This document shows positions 1 through 6,038 of a DNA stretch of 6,386 nucleotides, piece by piece. Position 1 is the first letter of the stretch, and every line of letters starts with the position of its first letter. This DNA comes from Planctomycetota bacterium (GTDB taxonomy: Bacteria; Planctomycetota; SZUA-567; H5-PLA8). A model generated the notes under the pieces. It saw only the letters and a program-made list of their open reading frames with translations. It was not told the origin of the DNA and made no database searches. The DNA lies in the NCBI GenBank assembly GCA_025355035.1, contig JANXLS010001027.1, positions 1 through 6,386 on the forward strand. The letters are read 5' to 3'. The position numbers and the translations under genes were made by a program.

Positions 1-716
1 CGAACGACATCGTCCAGCTCCAGCAGCAGGTCGAAGTCGTGGTGCTCGACATCAACCCGGAAAAGCAGGAAATCAGCCTGGGCATGAAGCAGGCCGAAGC
101 CAATCCCTGGACGAACGTCGAAGAGCGCTACCCGGCCGGCACGAAGATCAAGGGCAAGGTCCGCAACATGACGACGTACGGCGCGTTTGTCGAGCTTGAA
201 GAAGGCATCGACGGCCTGCTGCACGTGTCCGACATGAGCTGGACCAAGAAGGTGACGCACCCCAGCGCGCTGCTGAAGAAGGGCGACGAAGTCGAAGCCG
301 TTGTTCTCAGCGTCGACAAGGAGCGCAAGCGCGTCGCGCTCGGACTGAAGCAGTTGGCCGACGATCCGTGGGCGACCGACATCCCCAGCCGCTTCAAGGC
401 GGGCGACAAGGTCAGCGGCGAAGTGACGAAGCTCACCAGCTTCGGCGCATTCGTCGAAATCGACAAGGATCTCGAAGGCCTGCTGCACATCTCCGAAATG
501 AGCGACAACAAAGTCGAAAAGCCCGAAGATGTGGTCAAGCCGAACCAGAAGTTGGAACTGCGCGTATTGAACGTCGATCCGAACGAACGCAAGATCGGCC
601 TGAGCCTGCGCACAAACCCCGGCACCGGCATGGCCGAAGCGGAAGCTGAAGCGAAGGCTGCTGCCGCCGCTGCGGAAGCGGCTGCTGCGGAAGCGGCTGC
701 TGCTGCGAAGAAGTAA
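1..716 (+). CDS. rpsA: 30S ribosomal protein S1, C-terminal part (5' truncated by window)
   Basis: S1 binds mRNA on the small ribosomal subunit and helps recruit it for initiation. The reading frame is already open at base 3, so the start lies upstream; 237 codons are visible before the TAA at 714-716. The sequence shows the end of one S1 (OB-fold) repeat closing with ISLGMKQ and NPW. Two complete repeats follow, at about visible residues 46-118 and 133-206. Both carry the S1 signatures YGAFVEL/FGAFVEI, GLLHVSDMS/GLLHISEMS and a closing VALGLKQ/IGLSLR. Repeats joined by an NPW or DPW linker are typical of true ribosomal S1 rather than of single-repeat S1 proteins. The last ~28 residues are a low-complexity Ala/Glu/Lys tail. 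A strong terminator follows 30 nt after the stop, so this is the last gene of its transcript. Identification as rpsA is secure; which numbered repeats are present cannot be said. Confidence 0.95.
   Translation, partial: NDIVQLQQQVEVVVLDINPEKQEISLGMKQAEANPWTNVEERYPAGTKIKGKVRNMTTYGAFVELEEGIDGLLHVSDMSWTKKVTHPSALLKKGDEVEAVVLSVDKERKRVALGLKQLADDPWATDIPSRFKAGDKVSGEVTKLTSFGAFVEIDKDLEGLLHISEMSDNKVEKPEDVVKPNQKLELRVLNVDPNERKIGLSLRTNPGTGMAEAEAEAKAAAAAAEAAAAEAAAAAKK
672..701 (+). repeat. Two tandem 15-bp units in the S1 Ala-rich tail
   Basis: The unit GCGGAAGCGGCTGCT occurs twice back to back (672-686 and 687-701), and degenerate GCN/GAA codons continue on both sides. Being a multiple of three, it adds five residues per copy to the Ala/Glu tail without shifting the frame. 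Slipped-strand expansion is the likely origin. Confidence 0.85.
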
Positions 717-746
717 GCGAACACGACGTGTAAACGTTAAAATGTG

Positions 747-784
747 CACGCCGCGATTCGAGAGGATCGCGGCGTGTTTTCTTT
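747..784 (+). terminator. Intrinsic terminator of rpsA
   Basis: A perfect 11-bp GC-rich stem pairs 747-757 (CACGCCGCGAT) with 766-776, closing an 8-nt loop. It is followed at once by TTTTCTTT. It sits 30 nt after the rpsA stop and before an unrelated gene, the expected place for rho-independent termination. Confidence 0.92.
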
Positions 785-911
785 GAAGCGTTGATTTTTT
801 CGTTTGTTTGGATCCGGGTGTCCAGGAAGCGGTTGATTTCCAGCTTCTACAAAGTACTGTATATGGAGCTGGAGCAGTTCCACGGTACCTTATTTTCAGG
901 GAGAATCGGAA

Positions 912-1430
912 ATGAAGAACGTCGTGTTTGCGGCAGTTTTGTGTGTTGCGTTGTCTGGTTTTGTGTTCGCCGGTGAAACGACGGTCGTTGTGTCGCATGT
1001 TCATCTGTGCTGCAAGTCGTGTGTTGATGGCGTCACCCAAGCGTTGAAAGACGTGGCGGACGTGAAATTTGTCATTGAAAAAGACACCGAAAAAGTCACG
1101 CTGACGGCGAAGGACAACGCGTCGGCTCAGGCGGCTGTCGATGCCATGGCGGGCGCGGGTTACCAGGGTTCGACTGACAGCAAAGACGTTGTCATGAAGG
1201 ACAACAGCGGCGCGCCGGAAGGCAAAGTGAAGAAGCTCGAAGTATCCAACATCCACAACTGCTGTGGCAAGTGCACCACTGCCATCGAAAAAGCGATCAA
1301 GTCCGTCCCCGGCGTCGCCAGCACAACGGCCAAGCCTAAGATCACGTCATTCTCGGTCGAAGGCGATTTTGACGCGAAGGCTGTGGTCAAAGCGCTGAAC
1401 GATGCCGGCTTCCACGCCACGGTTAAGTAA
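912..1430 (+). CDS. Secreted protein with two heavy-metal-associated-like domains (CCxxC)
   Basis: A 172-aa protein with an N-terminal signal peptide: Lys2, a hydrophobic core at about 4-19, and probable cleavage after VFA at residue 20. It is therefore likely periplasmic. Two ferredoxin-like HMA-type repeats follow. The first spans about 23-90 with HLCCKSC (Cys33, Cys34, Cys37). The second spans about 106-172 with HNCCGKC (Cys117, Cys118, Cys121). Each has the amphipathic helix after the cysteines and a GAGYQG or DAGFHA ending typical of the fold. Classical HMA domains use MxCxxC; here the Met position is shifted and a His two residues before CC is shared by both copies, which may change metal preference. 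A GGGAG Shine-Dalgarno lies 8 nt before the ATG. A terminator follows, so it is probably monocistronic. Binding of copper or another soft metal is inferred from the family, not shown. Confidence 0.85.
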   Translation: MKNVVFAAVLCVALSGFVFAGETTVVVSHVHLCCKSCVDGVTQALKDVADVKFVIEKDTEKVTLTAKDNASAQAAVDAMAGAGYQGSTDSKDVVMKDNSGAPEGKVKKLEVSNIHNCCGKCTTAIEKAIKSVPGVASTTAKPKITSFSVEGDFDAKAVVKALNDAGFHATVK

Positions 1431-1461
1431 AACAGTTCAAAGTTCAAGGTTTAACGTTAAG

Positions 1462-1486
1462 GGGCGGCTTTTCGGCTGCCCTTTTT
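1462..1486 (+). terminator. Intrinsic terminator after the HMA-like gene
   Basis: A 7-bp stem pairs GGGCGGC (1462-1468) with GCTGCCC (1475-1481), including one G-T wobble, around the 6-nt loop TTTTCG. Five T follow (1482-1486). It lies 31 nt after the stop of the HMA-like gene. It also helps decide the next gene's start, because the alternative ATG at 1490 falls directly in its tail. Confidence 0.85.
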
Positions 1487-1510
1487 CACATGTCGGGATC
1501 TGGAGTTTTC

Positions 1511-2476
1511 ATGCGAATACTATTGACCGGCGCGACCGGCTTCATCGGCTCGCACGTCTTCGCCAATCTGGCTCGGGACGGCGTTCGCGTCGCGGGGTTT
1601 GTCCGCCATGCGTCGAACGCGTCGTCCGCGAGCGCGCATCGACTTGCGAAACTTGAACGGATCGTGCGCGAACATCCGAACGGGAGCCTCATCATCGGAT
1701 CGCGTTTGGGCGATTCTGAAAAGGCGGTCGCTGACTTTTCGCCGACGGCCTGCGTCCATCTCGCCGGTCGCTCATCGGTGCGCGAATCGTTGAACAATCC
1801 GGGGATTTACGCCGACGTGAACGGCGCGGCGACGATCGAACTGCTGGAGTTGCTGCGACGCGTCGGTTGTCGCCGAATCGTACATGCCAGTTCCGTGATG
1901 GTCTATGGCAAGGACGCTCCCTTGCCCTATCGTGAGCCACATATCGGGAGCTCGCCGACTTCTTTTTATGGCGCGAGCAAACTCGCTGCGGAGACGCTCC
2001 TCAACACGTGGCGCGCGTTGCATGGAATGGAGACGATCAATCTTCGGCTTTTCTCGGTGTACGGGCCGGATTTACGGCCGGATTGCGTTCCATATTTAAT
2101 CGCGTCCGCGATTCGAGACGAACGCGATTTCACGATCTTCGGCGATGGATCAAGTGTTCGCGATTACGTGGAGATCGATGACGTGGTCCGCGCGATTCGA
2201 GCCGCGATTGACGCTCCTCCACAGTCGAAAAATGCTTCGTTATCGTTGAATATTGGCTCTGGCATCGGAACCTGCTTGACAGATCTGGTGCGGAAAATCG
2301 AACGGGGTCTGAACAAAAAAGCGCGAATTGTTCATAAGCAGGCGGTCAGTGGCGAACTACCCGCGATCGTTGCCGACGTGACTTCTGCCCGCGAAAACCT
2401 GAACTGGCAACCGCGAGTGAACGTGGATGTTGGCATGAAAAAGTTGACGGAATGGTTCGCGACAGTAGGCGGGTAA
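1511..2476 (+). CDS. NAD-dependent epimerase/dehydratase, extended SDR family
   Basis: A 321-aa Rossmann-fold enzyme, normal length for the extended short-chain dehydrogenase/reductase family that acts on nucleotide sugars in the cytoplasm. The NAD-binding TGATGFIG is at residues 6-13 (GxxGxxG). HLAGRSSVRESLNNP, like the NP-Y-N region of UDP-hexose epimerases, lies near residue 85. The catalytic Ser is in HASSVMVYG (Ser128 by analogy with GalE). The Tyr-Lys pair is in FYGASK (Tyr153, Lys157), and the later RLFSVYGP and DGSSVRDYVEIDDV motifs are also present. The ATG at 1511 is chosen because GGAG lies 5 nt upstream and the Rossmann strand begins immediately; the ATG at 1490 would add seven residues and lies in a terminator tail. 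Substrate cannot be assigned: UDP-glucose or UDP-glucuronate 4-epimerase or a dTDP-sugar enzyme are all possible. It stands alone, with no sugar genes beside it here. Confidence 0.9.
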   Translation: MRILLTGATGFIGSHVFANLARDGVRVAGFVRHASNASSASAHRLAKLERIVREHPNGSLIIGSRLGDSEKAVADFSPTACVHLAGRSSVRESLNNPGIYADVNGAATIELLELLRRVGCRRIVHASSVMVYGKDAPLPYREPHIGSSPTSFYGASKLAAETLLNTWRALHGMETINLRLFSVYGPDLRPDCVPYLIASAIRDERDFTIFGDGSSVRDYVEIDDVVRAIRAAIDAPPQSKNASLSLNIGSGIGTCLTDLVRKIERGLNKKARIVHKQAVSGELPAIVADVTSARENLNWQPRVNVDVGMKKLTEWFATVGG

Positions 2477-2505
2477 ACTCTAAATTCGACGAATAAAGGC
2501 ATGGG

Positions 2506-2531
2506 CGCGGTGGGGCTGTTGCCTCCCCGCG
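2506..2531. terminator. Hairpin between convergent genes, possible weak terminator
   Basis: CGCGG plus GGGG (2506-2515, one bulged T) can pair with CTCCCCGCG (2523-2531) around a 7-nt loop, giving about 9 bp with one G-T pair. It lies 29 nt after the epimerase stop and 50 nt past the stop of the convergent minus-strand gene. There is no T-run on the plus side and only a weak CCTTTATT on the minus side, so termination is uncertain. Confidence 0.3.
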
Positions 2532-2580
2532 GAATGTCAAACAGTTGGTTCTCGATACGCAAAACATCGGATTCGAACGG

Positions 2581-2796
2581 CTAAACGATTCCGCAGGCTT
2601 TGATTTCGTTGATCGAGATCAGCGATGGACGGCGCTGCGACTTGTCTTTGAACAGCACCGTTCGTGGCTTGCAACTCAGGATCCAACCCTGGCTCACGCT
2701 TTCGTCGTTGCGTCGCGTCAGCCAAACAAGGCTCTCGCGTCGCAACAGGATCTTCAAGCGGAACTCCAGGCTGTTTTTATTCTTCGTCGTCTTCAC
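2581..2796 (-). CDS. Hypothetical small basic, beta-rich protein (71 aa)
   Basis: I do not recognise this family. The minus frame runs from a GTG at 2796 to a TAG at 2583-2581. By hand count about three quarters of its codons end in G or C, against under half for the opposing plus-strand frame, so the minus strand is the coding one. The protein is basic. An amphipathic start (SLEFRLKILL) precedes strand-like segments SLVWLTRR, SQGWILS, RTVLFKD and SLISINEIKAC, a spacing that recalls small SH3/Sm-like barrels; this is inference from pattern only. The upstream ATG at 2829 would add 11 residues with atypical codons and has a ribosome site only 1 nt away, so the GTG, preceded by a run of G, is preferred. 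It is convergent with the epimerase and divergent from the receiver gene. Confidence 0.55.
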   Translation of the reverse strand: MKTTKNKNSLEFRLKILLRRESLVWLTRRNDESVSQGWILSCKPRTVLFKDKSQRRPSLISINEIKACGIV

Positions 2797-3047
2797 GGCA
2801 GCCCCCCGACTTTCGCACCCACTTTTCATACTCCATTTCGCTGGAAAAGAAAATGAGTTTTAAAAAGCCTTCCTCATACGTGCAGAAATCTACGCAAACG
2901 GATCGCCATGACTTTCGTCAAATTATTGAAATTTCTTTAGTGAAATCGCACACAATTTGCATATAGTACATAGTGCATGGAAAAAGAACGCACGAGCGCA
3001 GGTCTAACCTGAAGAAATTCGCGAGAGAAGTGGGGGAGGCGTTTACC
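2797..3047. other. AT-richer divergent intergenic region
   Basis: This separates the minus-strand small gene from the plus-strand receiver gene and should hold both promoters. Around 2937-2967 a TATAGT (2962-2967) could be a -10 for the receiver gene, but the matching -35 is poor. No RNA gene, repeat or convincing operator was seen. A GTG at 2973, in frame with the receiver gene, has no ribosome site and would add 25 charged, non-conserved residues. Confidence 0.4.
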
Positions 3048-3434
3048 GTGATCAAAGTACTAGTCATCGACGATTATCAAGAACACATCGATACGCTCGT
3101 CGGCACGCTGAATATTTACGGCTGCGAAGCGCGGGGCGTCAGTTCCGGGGCTGAAGGTCTGGCGATTTCACGCGAATGGCAGCCGCACCTGATCATCTGC
3201 GATGGCCTGCTCGGAAACATGCGGGCATGGCAATTCTCCTATCAGCTGCTCGCCGAAGAATTGCCGACGCGCCCCTATCTGGTTGCGCTCACCGGCTTTG
3301 ACAGCAAACTCCAGCGCGTCCTCTGCGAAGAGTGCGGATACGACGAATACATCAACAAGCCGATCGAGCTATCAACGTTGCTGGGCTGGGTGCAGAAGGC
3401 GCGTGTCCGTTTCGAACAGAATTTCGCGTTCTAA
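3048..3434 (+). CDS. Stand-alone response regulator receiver (CheY-like) protein
   Basis: A 128-aa protein made only of a receiver domain, the phosphorylation switch of two-component systems. Visible residues: the acidic pair Asp8-Asp9 after the first strand (IKVLVIDD), phospho-acceptor Asp52 (HLIICDG), Thr82 (VALTGFD) and Lys104-Pro105 (YINKPIEL), all at correct spacing. There is no DNA-binding or enzymatic output domain and no partner kinase in the window, so it would act by protein-protein contact or in a phosphorelay. The loop after Asp52 reads DGLLGNMRAW instead of the usual D-x-x-M-P-x-M-x-G. The GTG start at 3048 is chosen because GGGGGAGG lies about 8 nt upstream and the fold begins at residue 2. 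The gene is closed by a terminator, so it is probably monocistronic. Confidence 0.88.
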   Translation: MIKVLVIDDYQEHIDTLVGTLNIYGCEARGVSSGAEGLAISREWQPHLIICDGLLGNMRAWQFSYQLLAEELPTRPYLVALTGFDSKLQRVLCEECGYDEYINKPIELSTLLGWVQKARVRFEQNFAF

Positions 3435-3479
3435 AAACCCGTACGAAGCGCTTCCAAACCTGATTGAACTACCGAAATG

Positions 3480-3502
3480 AGCGCGCATTAACGCGCTTTT
3501 TT
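3480..3502 (+). terminator. Intrinsic terminator of the receiver gene
   Basis: AGCGCG (3480-3485) pairs perfectly with CGCGCT (3492-3497) around a 6-nt loop and runs into six T (3497-3502). It lies 45 nt after the receiver stop codon. It separates that gene from the lipid-type gene group downstream. Confidence 0.88.
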
Positions 3503-3567
3503 CGTTTCATCGCGAGTTTCGAACTGGGCCGGGACCGCACATGTGAGCGACGCGAAACGGAAGGCGT

Positions 3568-3596
3568 TTGACAAATATTGCGTCGACTCTGACATT
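3568..3596 (+). promoter_or_regulatory. Candidate sigma-70-type promoter for the ketosynthase group
   Basis: A perfect TTGACA (-35) at 3568-3573 is followed after 17 nt by GACATT (3591-3596), which matches only three of six -10 positions. It lies just after the preceding terminator and about 115 nt before the ketosynthase ATG, leaving a leader of roughly 110 nt. Position fits; the weak -10 keeps confidence low. Confidence 0.3.
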
Positions 3597-3711
3597 TTCC
3601 GTCATTTATCACTCCACTTTGCAGCAAATTGAGATAAAGTTTCCCCCGCTTGCATTGCAGCCGCATCGGAGCGTCCGCACCTTATTTTCTTGCAGGAAAC
3701 GCCAGGAACCC

Positions 3712-4950
3712 ATGTCGTCCGTCCCTAGAATCGTCATCACCGGTATTGGTTTGACCGCCCCGAACGGCAACGCGCTGCCCGAGTTTCGTCACAGTCTCCT
3801 GACTGGCAAATCCGGCGTTCAAGCCTACTCGACCCGTTACATGGGGGCCGTGTTGGCGGGCGTCTGCAACTTCGATGAACTGCGTTATCAGAAAAAGAAG
3901 GAGCTGCGACGCGGCACCCGCGCAGGTTCCATCGCCATCTATTGCTCGAACGAAGCGCTCAAGGACAGCGGCATCGCCTGGGACAAAACCGATCGCTCCC
4001 GCGTCGGCGTTTATATCGGCGTCACCGAGCACGGGAACGTCGAAACAGAGAACGAAATCGCTGCGATTAAAGAGTACAACTACGATACGAAATTCTGGTC
4101 GCACCATCACAATCCGCGCACGGTAGCAAACAATCCCGCTGGCGAAGTGACGCTCAACATGCGCATCGTCGGCCCGCATTATACAATTGGCGCGGCCTGC
4201 GCTGCGGGCAATCTCGGTTTTATTCAGGGCCTTCAAATGCTGCGCTTGGGCGAAGTTGATCTCGCTTTCGCCGGCGGCGTCTCTGAAAGCATCCATACCT
4301 TCGGCATCTTCGCCAGCTTCAAATCCCAGGGCGCGTTGGCCACCCACGACGATCCGACCAAAGCGTCGCGACCCTTCGACCGCGACCGCAACGGCATCGT
4401 CGTCAGCGAAGGCGGTTGCGTCTACACCTTGGAACGACTCGATGACGCGCAAAAACGCGGCGCAAAGATTTATGGAGAGATCGTCGGCTACGCGTGCAAT
4501 TCCGACGCGAGCGACTTCGTGTTGCCCAATCCCGAACGCCAGATGCAATGCATGGGCGCGGCGCTGAAAAAAGCCGGCCTCGCTCCGGATGACATCGACA
4601 TCATCAATACCCACGCAACGGCGACGAAGCTTGGTGACATTCAGGAATGCATCGCCATCCGCGGCTTGTTCGGCGCGTGCAAGTCCACCTATATCAACAA
4701 CACCAAGAGTTTCATTGGCCACGCGATGGGCGCGGCCGGTGCGTTGGAACTGACGGGCAATCTCCCGGCGTTCCAAGACGGGATCGTCCATCCGACGATC
4801 AACGTTGACAACCTGGATCCGGATTGCGCTCTGCCCAACCTCGTCTTGAACGAGCCCAAGCGGATTGACAACGTGCGGTATATTTTAAATAATTCGTCGG
4901 GTATGCTGGGCATTAATTCAGCGGTCATCGTCAAGCGTTTCGAAGCGTAA
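3712..4950 (+). CDS. Beta-ketoacyl-ACP synthase, FabF/KAS II-like
   Basis: A 412-aa condensing enzyme of the thiolase fold, which extends acyl chains by decarboxylative condensation with a malonyl-type unit on ACP. The N-terminus PRIVITGIGLTAPNG is typical of KAS I/II. The active site is complete: nucleophile Cys163 in GAACAAGN, His301 in NTHATATKLGD, Lys332 in NNTKSF and His337 in GHAMGAAGA, close to E. coli FabF numbering (163, 303, 335, 340). It should therefore be an active elongating synthase rather than a chain-length-factor type lacking Cys. The context around Cys163 differs from the usual TACATG of housekeeping FabF, pointing to a specialised paralogue. The ATG at 3712 is preceded by AGGA at 5 nt; the open frame upstream to 3568 has no homology-like sequence. 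The ACP gene follows 56 nt downstream. The acyl product is unknown. No fabF symbol is given because this is probably not the housekeeping gene. Confidence 0.92.
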   Translation: MSSVPRIVITGIGLTAPNGNALPEFRHSLLTGKSGVQAYSTRYMGAVLAGVCNFDELRYQKKKELRRGTRAGSIAIYCSNEALKDSGIAWDKTDRSRVGVYIGVTEHGNVETENEIAAIKEYNYDTKFWSHHHNPRTVANNPAGEVTLNMRIVGPHYTIGAACAAGNLGFIQGLQMLRLGEVDLAFAGGVSESIHTFGIFASFKSQGALATHDDPTKASRPFDRDRNGIVVSEGGCVYTLERLDDAQKRGAKIYGEIVGYACNSDASDFVLPNPERQMQCMGAALKKAGLAPDDIDIINTHATATKLGDIQECIAIRGLFGACKSTYINNTKSFIGHAMGAAGALELTGNLPAFQDGIVHPTINVDNLDPDCALPNLVLNEPKRIDNVRYILNNSSGMLGINSAVIVKRFEA

Positions 4951-5006
4951 ACGTACCGCGTCAGAAAAGCAGGCCATCAGGAACAGAAAGAGAGCACAGA
5001 AACAAC

Positions 5007-5258
5007 ATGACACACGATCAGATTCGGCAGGCGATTTTGGACATCATCGCGGATATCGCGCCGGATGAAGATATTTCAAACGTGAAGGGCGACGTCCGCC
5101 TACGCGAGCAGTTGGATTTGGACAGCATGGACTTCCTCGACATCGTCATGGAATTACGTAAGCGCTACAACGTCGAAGTGCCCGAAGCCGATTACATGCA
5201 ACTCGCTTCGCTGGATTCCAGCGTCGCGTATTTGGAGCCGAAGATGAAGGGCAAGTAA
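5007..5258 (+). CDS. Acyl carrier protein
   Basis: An 83-aa acidic four-helix carrier protein that holds acyl intermediates as thioesters on a 4'-phosphopantetheine arm. The attachment Ser40 is in LDLDSMDFLDIV, the DS[LM] motif at the start of recognition helix II. The first helix HDQIRQAILDIIADIAP and the closing segment LASLDSSVAYLEPKM fit the ACP/PP-binding fold. DSMD replaces the DSLD of most housekeeping AcpP, and the helix continues ELRKRYNVEVPE, a pattern common in specialised ACPs encoded beside dedicated ketosynthases. It lies 56 nt after the ketosynthase on the same strand with no terminator between them, so the two are probably co-transcribed and act as partners. The Shine-Dalgarno is weak (AAAGAGAG, well upstream). 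A terminator was not seen after it. Confidence 0.9.
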   Translation: MTHDQIRQAILDIIADIAPDEDISNVKGDVRLREQLDLDSMDFLDIVMELRKRYNVEVPEADYMQLASLDSSVAYLEPKMKGK

Positions 5259-5273
5259 AGCCATCGGAACGAA

Positions 5274-5529
5274 ATGAGAGCCAAATTACGAGAATTTTAC
5301 GATGAAGCGAAAACGCTGGCCGCTGCAAAGAAATACAACGGTGCGGCCAGCCGATTGTATTGCACGAAGTCGTCCGGAATAATTCGACACTCGTGGGTGT
5401 CCTTCGCAACGATGTGCAATGCATAGAGGCTTCCTGGCAATTGCGCGTCACAAAATAACGCTTCGCAACCTCAAAGAATTGATCAGTCTCATACGCGTTG
5501 AATTTGAAAAAGCATTTACCGACACATAA
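5274..5529 (+). pseudogene. Possible frameshifted small gene between ACP and FKBP
   Basis: This 282-nt gap holds no intact convincing gene. Three plus-strand frames look protein-like in succession. The first is ATG 5274 with KLREFYDEAKTLAAAKKYN, open to a TAG at 5424. The second is a frame open from 5306 to a TAA at 5456, with VLHEVVRNNSTLVGVLRNDV. The third is open from 5383 to a TAA at 5527, ending LRNLKELISLIRVEFEKAF. Joined by two shifts they would give a helical protein of about 80-90 residues. This may be a decayed gene, a sequence error or chance. The 50-aa ORF 5274-5426 read alone is the alternative. No family is recognised. Confidence 0.25.
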
Positions 5530-5540
5530 GGAATCTCATT

Positions 5541-5870
5541 ATGGCTTACGAACTTCAGGTCGAAAAGTTGGTCGAAGGTGCGGGCGCTAGTCCGAAGAAG
5601 GGCCAGATCGTCAGCGTCCATTACACGGGCTGGTTGACGGACGGTAAAAAATTCGACAGCTCCGTCGATCGCCGCGAGCCGTTTGAATTTGCGCTCGGCG
5701 TTGGCCAGGTCATCAAAGGCTGGGATATGGGCGTGGCTCAGATGAAAGTTGGCGACAAAGTCAAGCTGACCATCCCACCGGAGTTGGGCTATGGCCCGCG
5801 CGGAGCCGGTGGCGTCATCCCGCCGAACGCAACGCTGGTGTTCGACGTCGAATTGCTCGGCATTAAGTAA
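5541..5870 (+). CDS. FKBP-type peptidyl-prolyl cis-trans isomerase
   Basis: A 109-aa single-domain FKBP that catalyses cis-trans isomerisation of Xaa-Pro bonds and helps protein folding. It has no signal peptide or membrane segment, so it is probably cytoplasmic. It is about the size of human FKBP12. The binding-pocket residues are all conserved: Tyr28 (VHYTGWL), Phe38-Asp39 (GKKFDSS), Phe48, Val57-Ile58 (GQVIKGWD), Trp61, Tyr84 (LGYG) and Phe101 (LVFDVELL). It should therefore be an active isomerase. The start ATG has AAGGA 8 nt upstream. It lies inside the ketosynthase/ACP/oxidoreductase group, which suggests it serves a protein of that pathway, although FKBP genes also occur by chance in many operons. 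Its stop codon is altered by a mobile element: TA of the TAA belongs to the target site and the last A to the element. Confidence 0.95.
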   Translation: MAYELQVEKLVEGAGASPKKGQIVSVHYTGWLTDGKKFDSSVDRREPFEFALGVGQVIKGWDMGVAQMKVGDKVKLTIPPELGYGPRGAGGVIPPNATLVFDVELLGIK

Positions 5871-6031
5871 GGGCCTGTAAAATAATAAACTGAAGAATTG
5901 CTTGCGTCTTTCGGCCTGGCTCTTCGTTGAACGCTCAGTCAGAGATACACTCGTATATCTTCCTTCGCGTCCGCCTCGACCCAGGCCGAAATACGCGGCG
6001 GACTCCTTCAGTTTATTATTTTACAGGCCCT
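5870..6031. mobile_element. MITE-like non-autonomous element, 26-bp TIRs, TA target duplication
   Basis: The 162-bp element has perfect 26-bp terminal inverted repeats: 5870-5895 (beginning AGGGCCTGTAAAATAA) and its reverse complement at 6006-6031. TA flanks both ends (5868-5869 and 6032-6033), as a target duplication would. The arms continue as an imperfect palindrome: 5904-5919 matches the reverse complement of 5981-5996 with one mismatch. A small hairpin (5941-5948 with 5953-5960) sits at the tip, so the transcript could fold into one long rod. There is no room for a transposase. TA duplication is known for IS630/Tc1-mariner and some IS5-group elements, but I do not recognise these ends and assign no family. 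A large regulatory or terminating hairpin is the alternative, though the T-run is lacking. Confidence 0.75.
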
Positions 6032-6038
6032 TAGTCCC

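Noticed and set aside
128..724. Minus-strand frame of 198 codons opposite rpsA
   Set aside because: It is a shadow of the S1 reading frame; its Ala/Ser-rich start is only the complement of the S1 low-complexity tail.
833..860. TTGATT and TACTGT with 16-nt spacing upstream of the HMA-like gene
   Set aside because: The -10 matches only three of six positions; position is reasonable for a promoter, but the evidence is too weak to list as a feature.
2545..2856. Plus-strand frame of 103 codons after the epimerase
   Set aside because: By hand count fewer than half of its codons end in G or C where it overlaps the minus-strand gene; it has no ribosome site, and its pattern is that of an antisense shadow.
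2973..3047. N-terminal extension of the receiver protein from the GTG at 2973
   Set aside because: The receiver fold starts right after the GTG at 3048, which has a strong GGGGGAGG site; the extension has no ribosome site or conserved features.
3445..3454. 10-bp perfect palindrome GAAGCGCTTC after the receiver gene
   Set aside because: It is short, has no loop or T-run and no second copy nearby; chance is likely, and the real terminator follows at 3480.
3568..3711. Upstream extension of the ketosynthase to a TTG at 3568
   Set aside because: That TTG is part of a TTGACA -35-like box; the added residues do not resemble a ketosynthase N-terminus, and the ATG at 3712 has its own AGGA site.
3682..4791. 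Long minus-strand open frame of 369 codons opposite the ketosynthase
   Set aside because: It is antisense to a gene with a complete ketosynthase active site; GC-rich codon bias on the plus strand leaves this frame open by chance, and it shows no recognisable motif.
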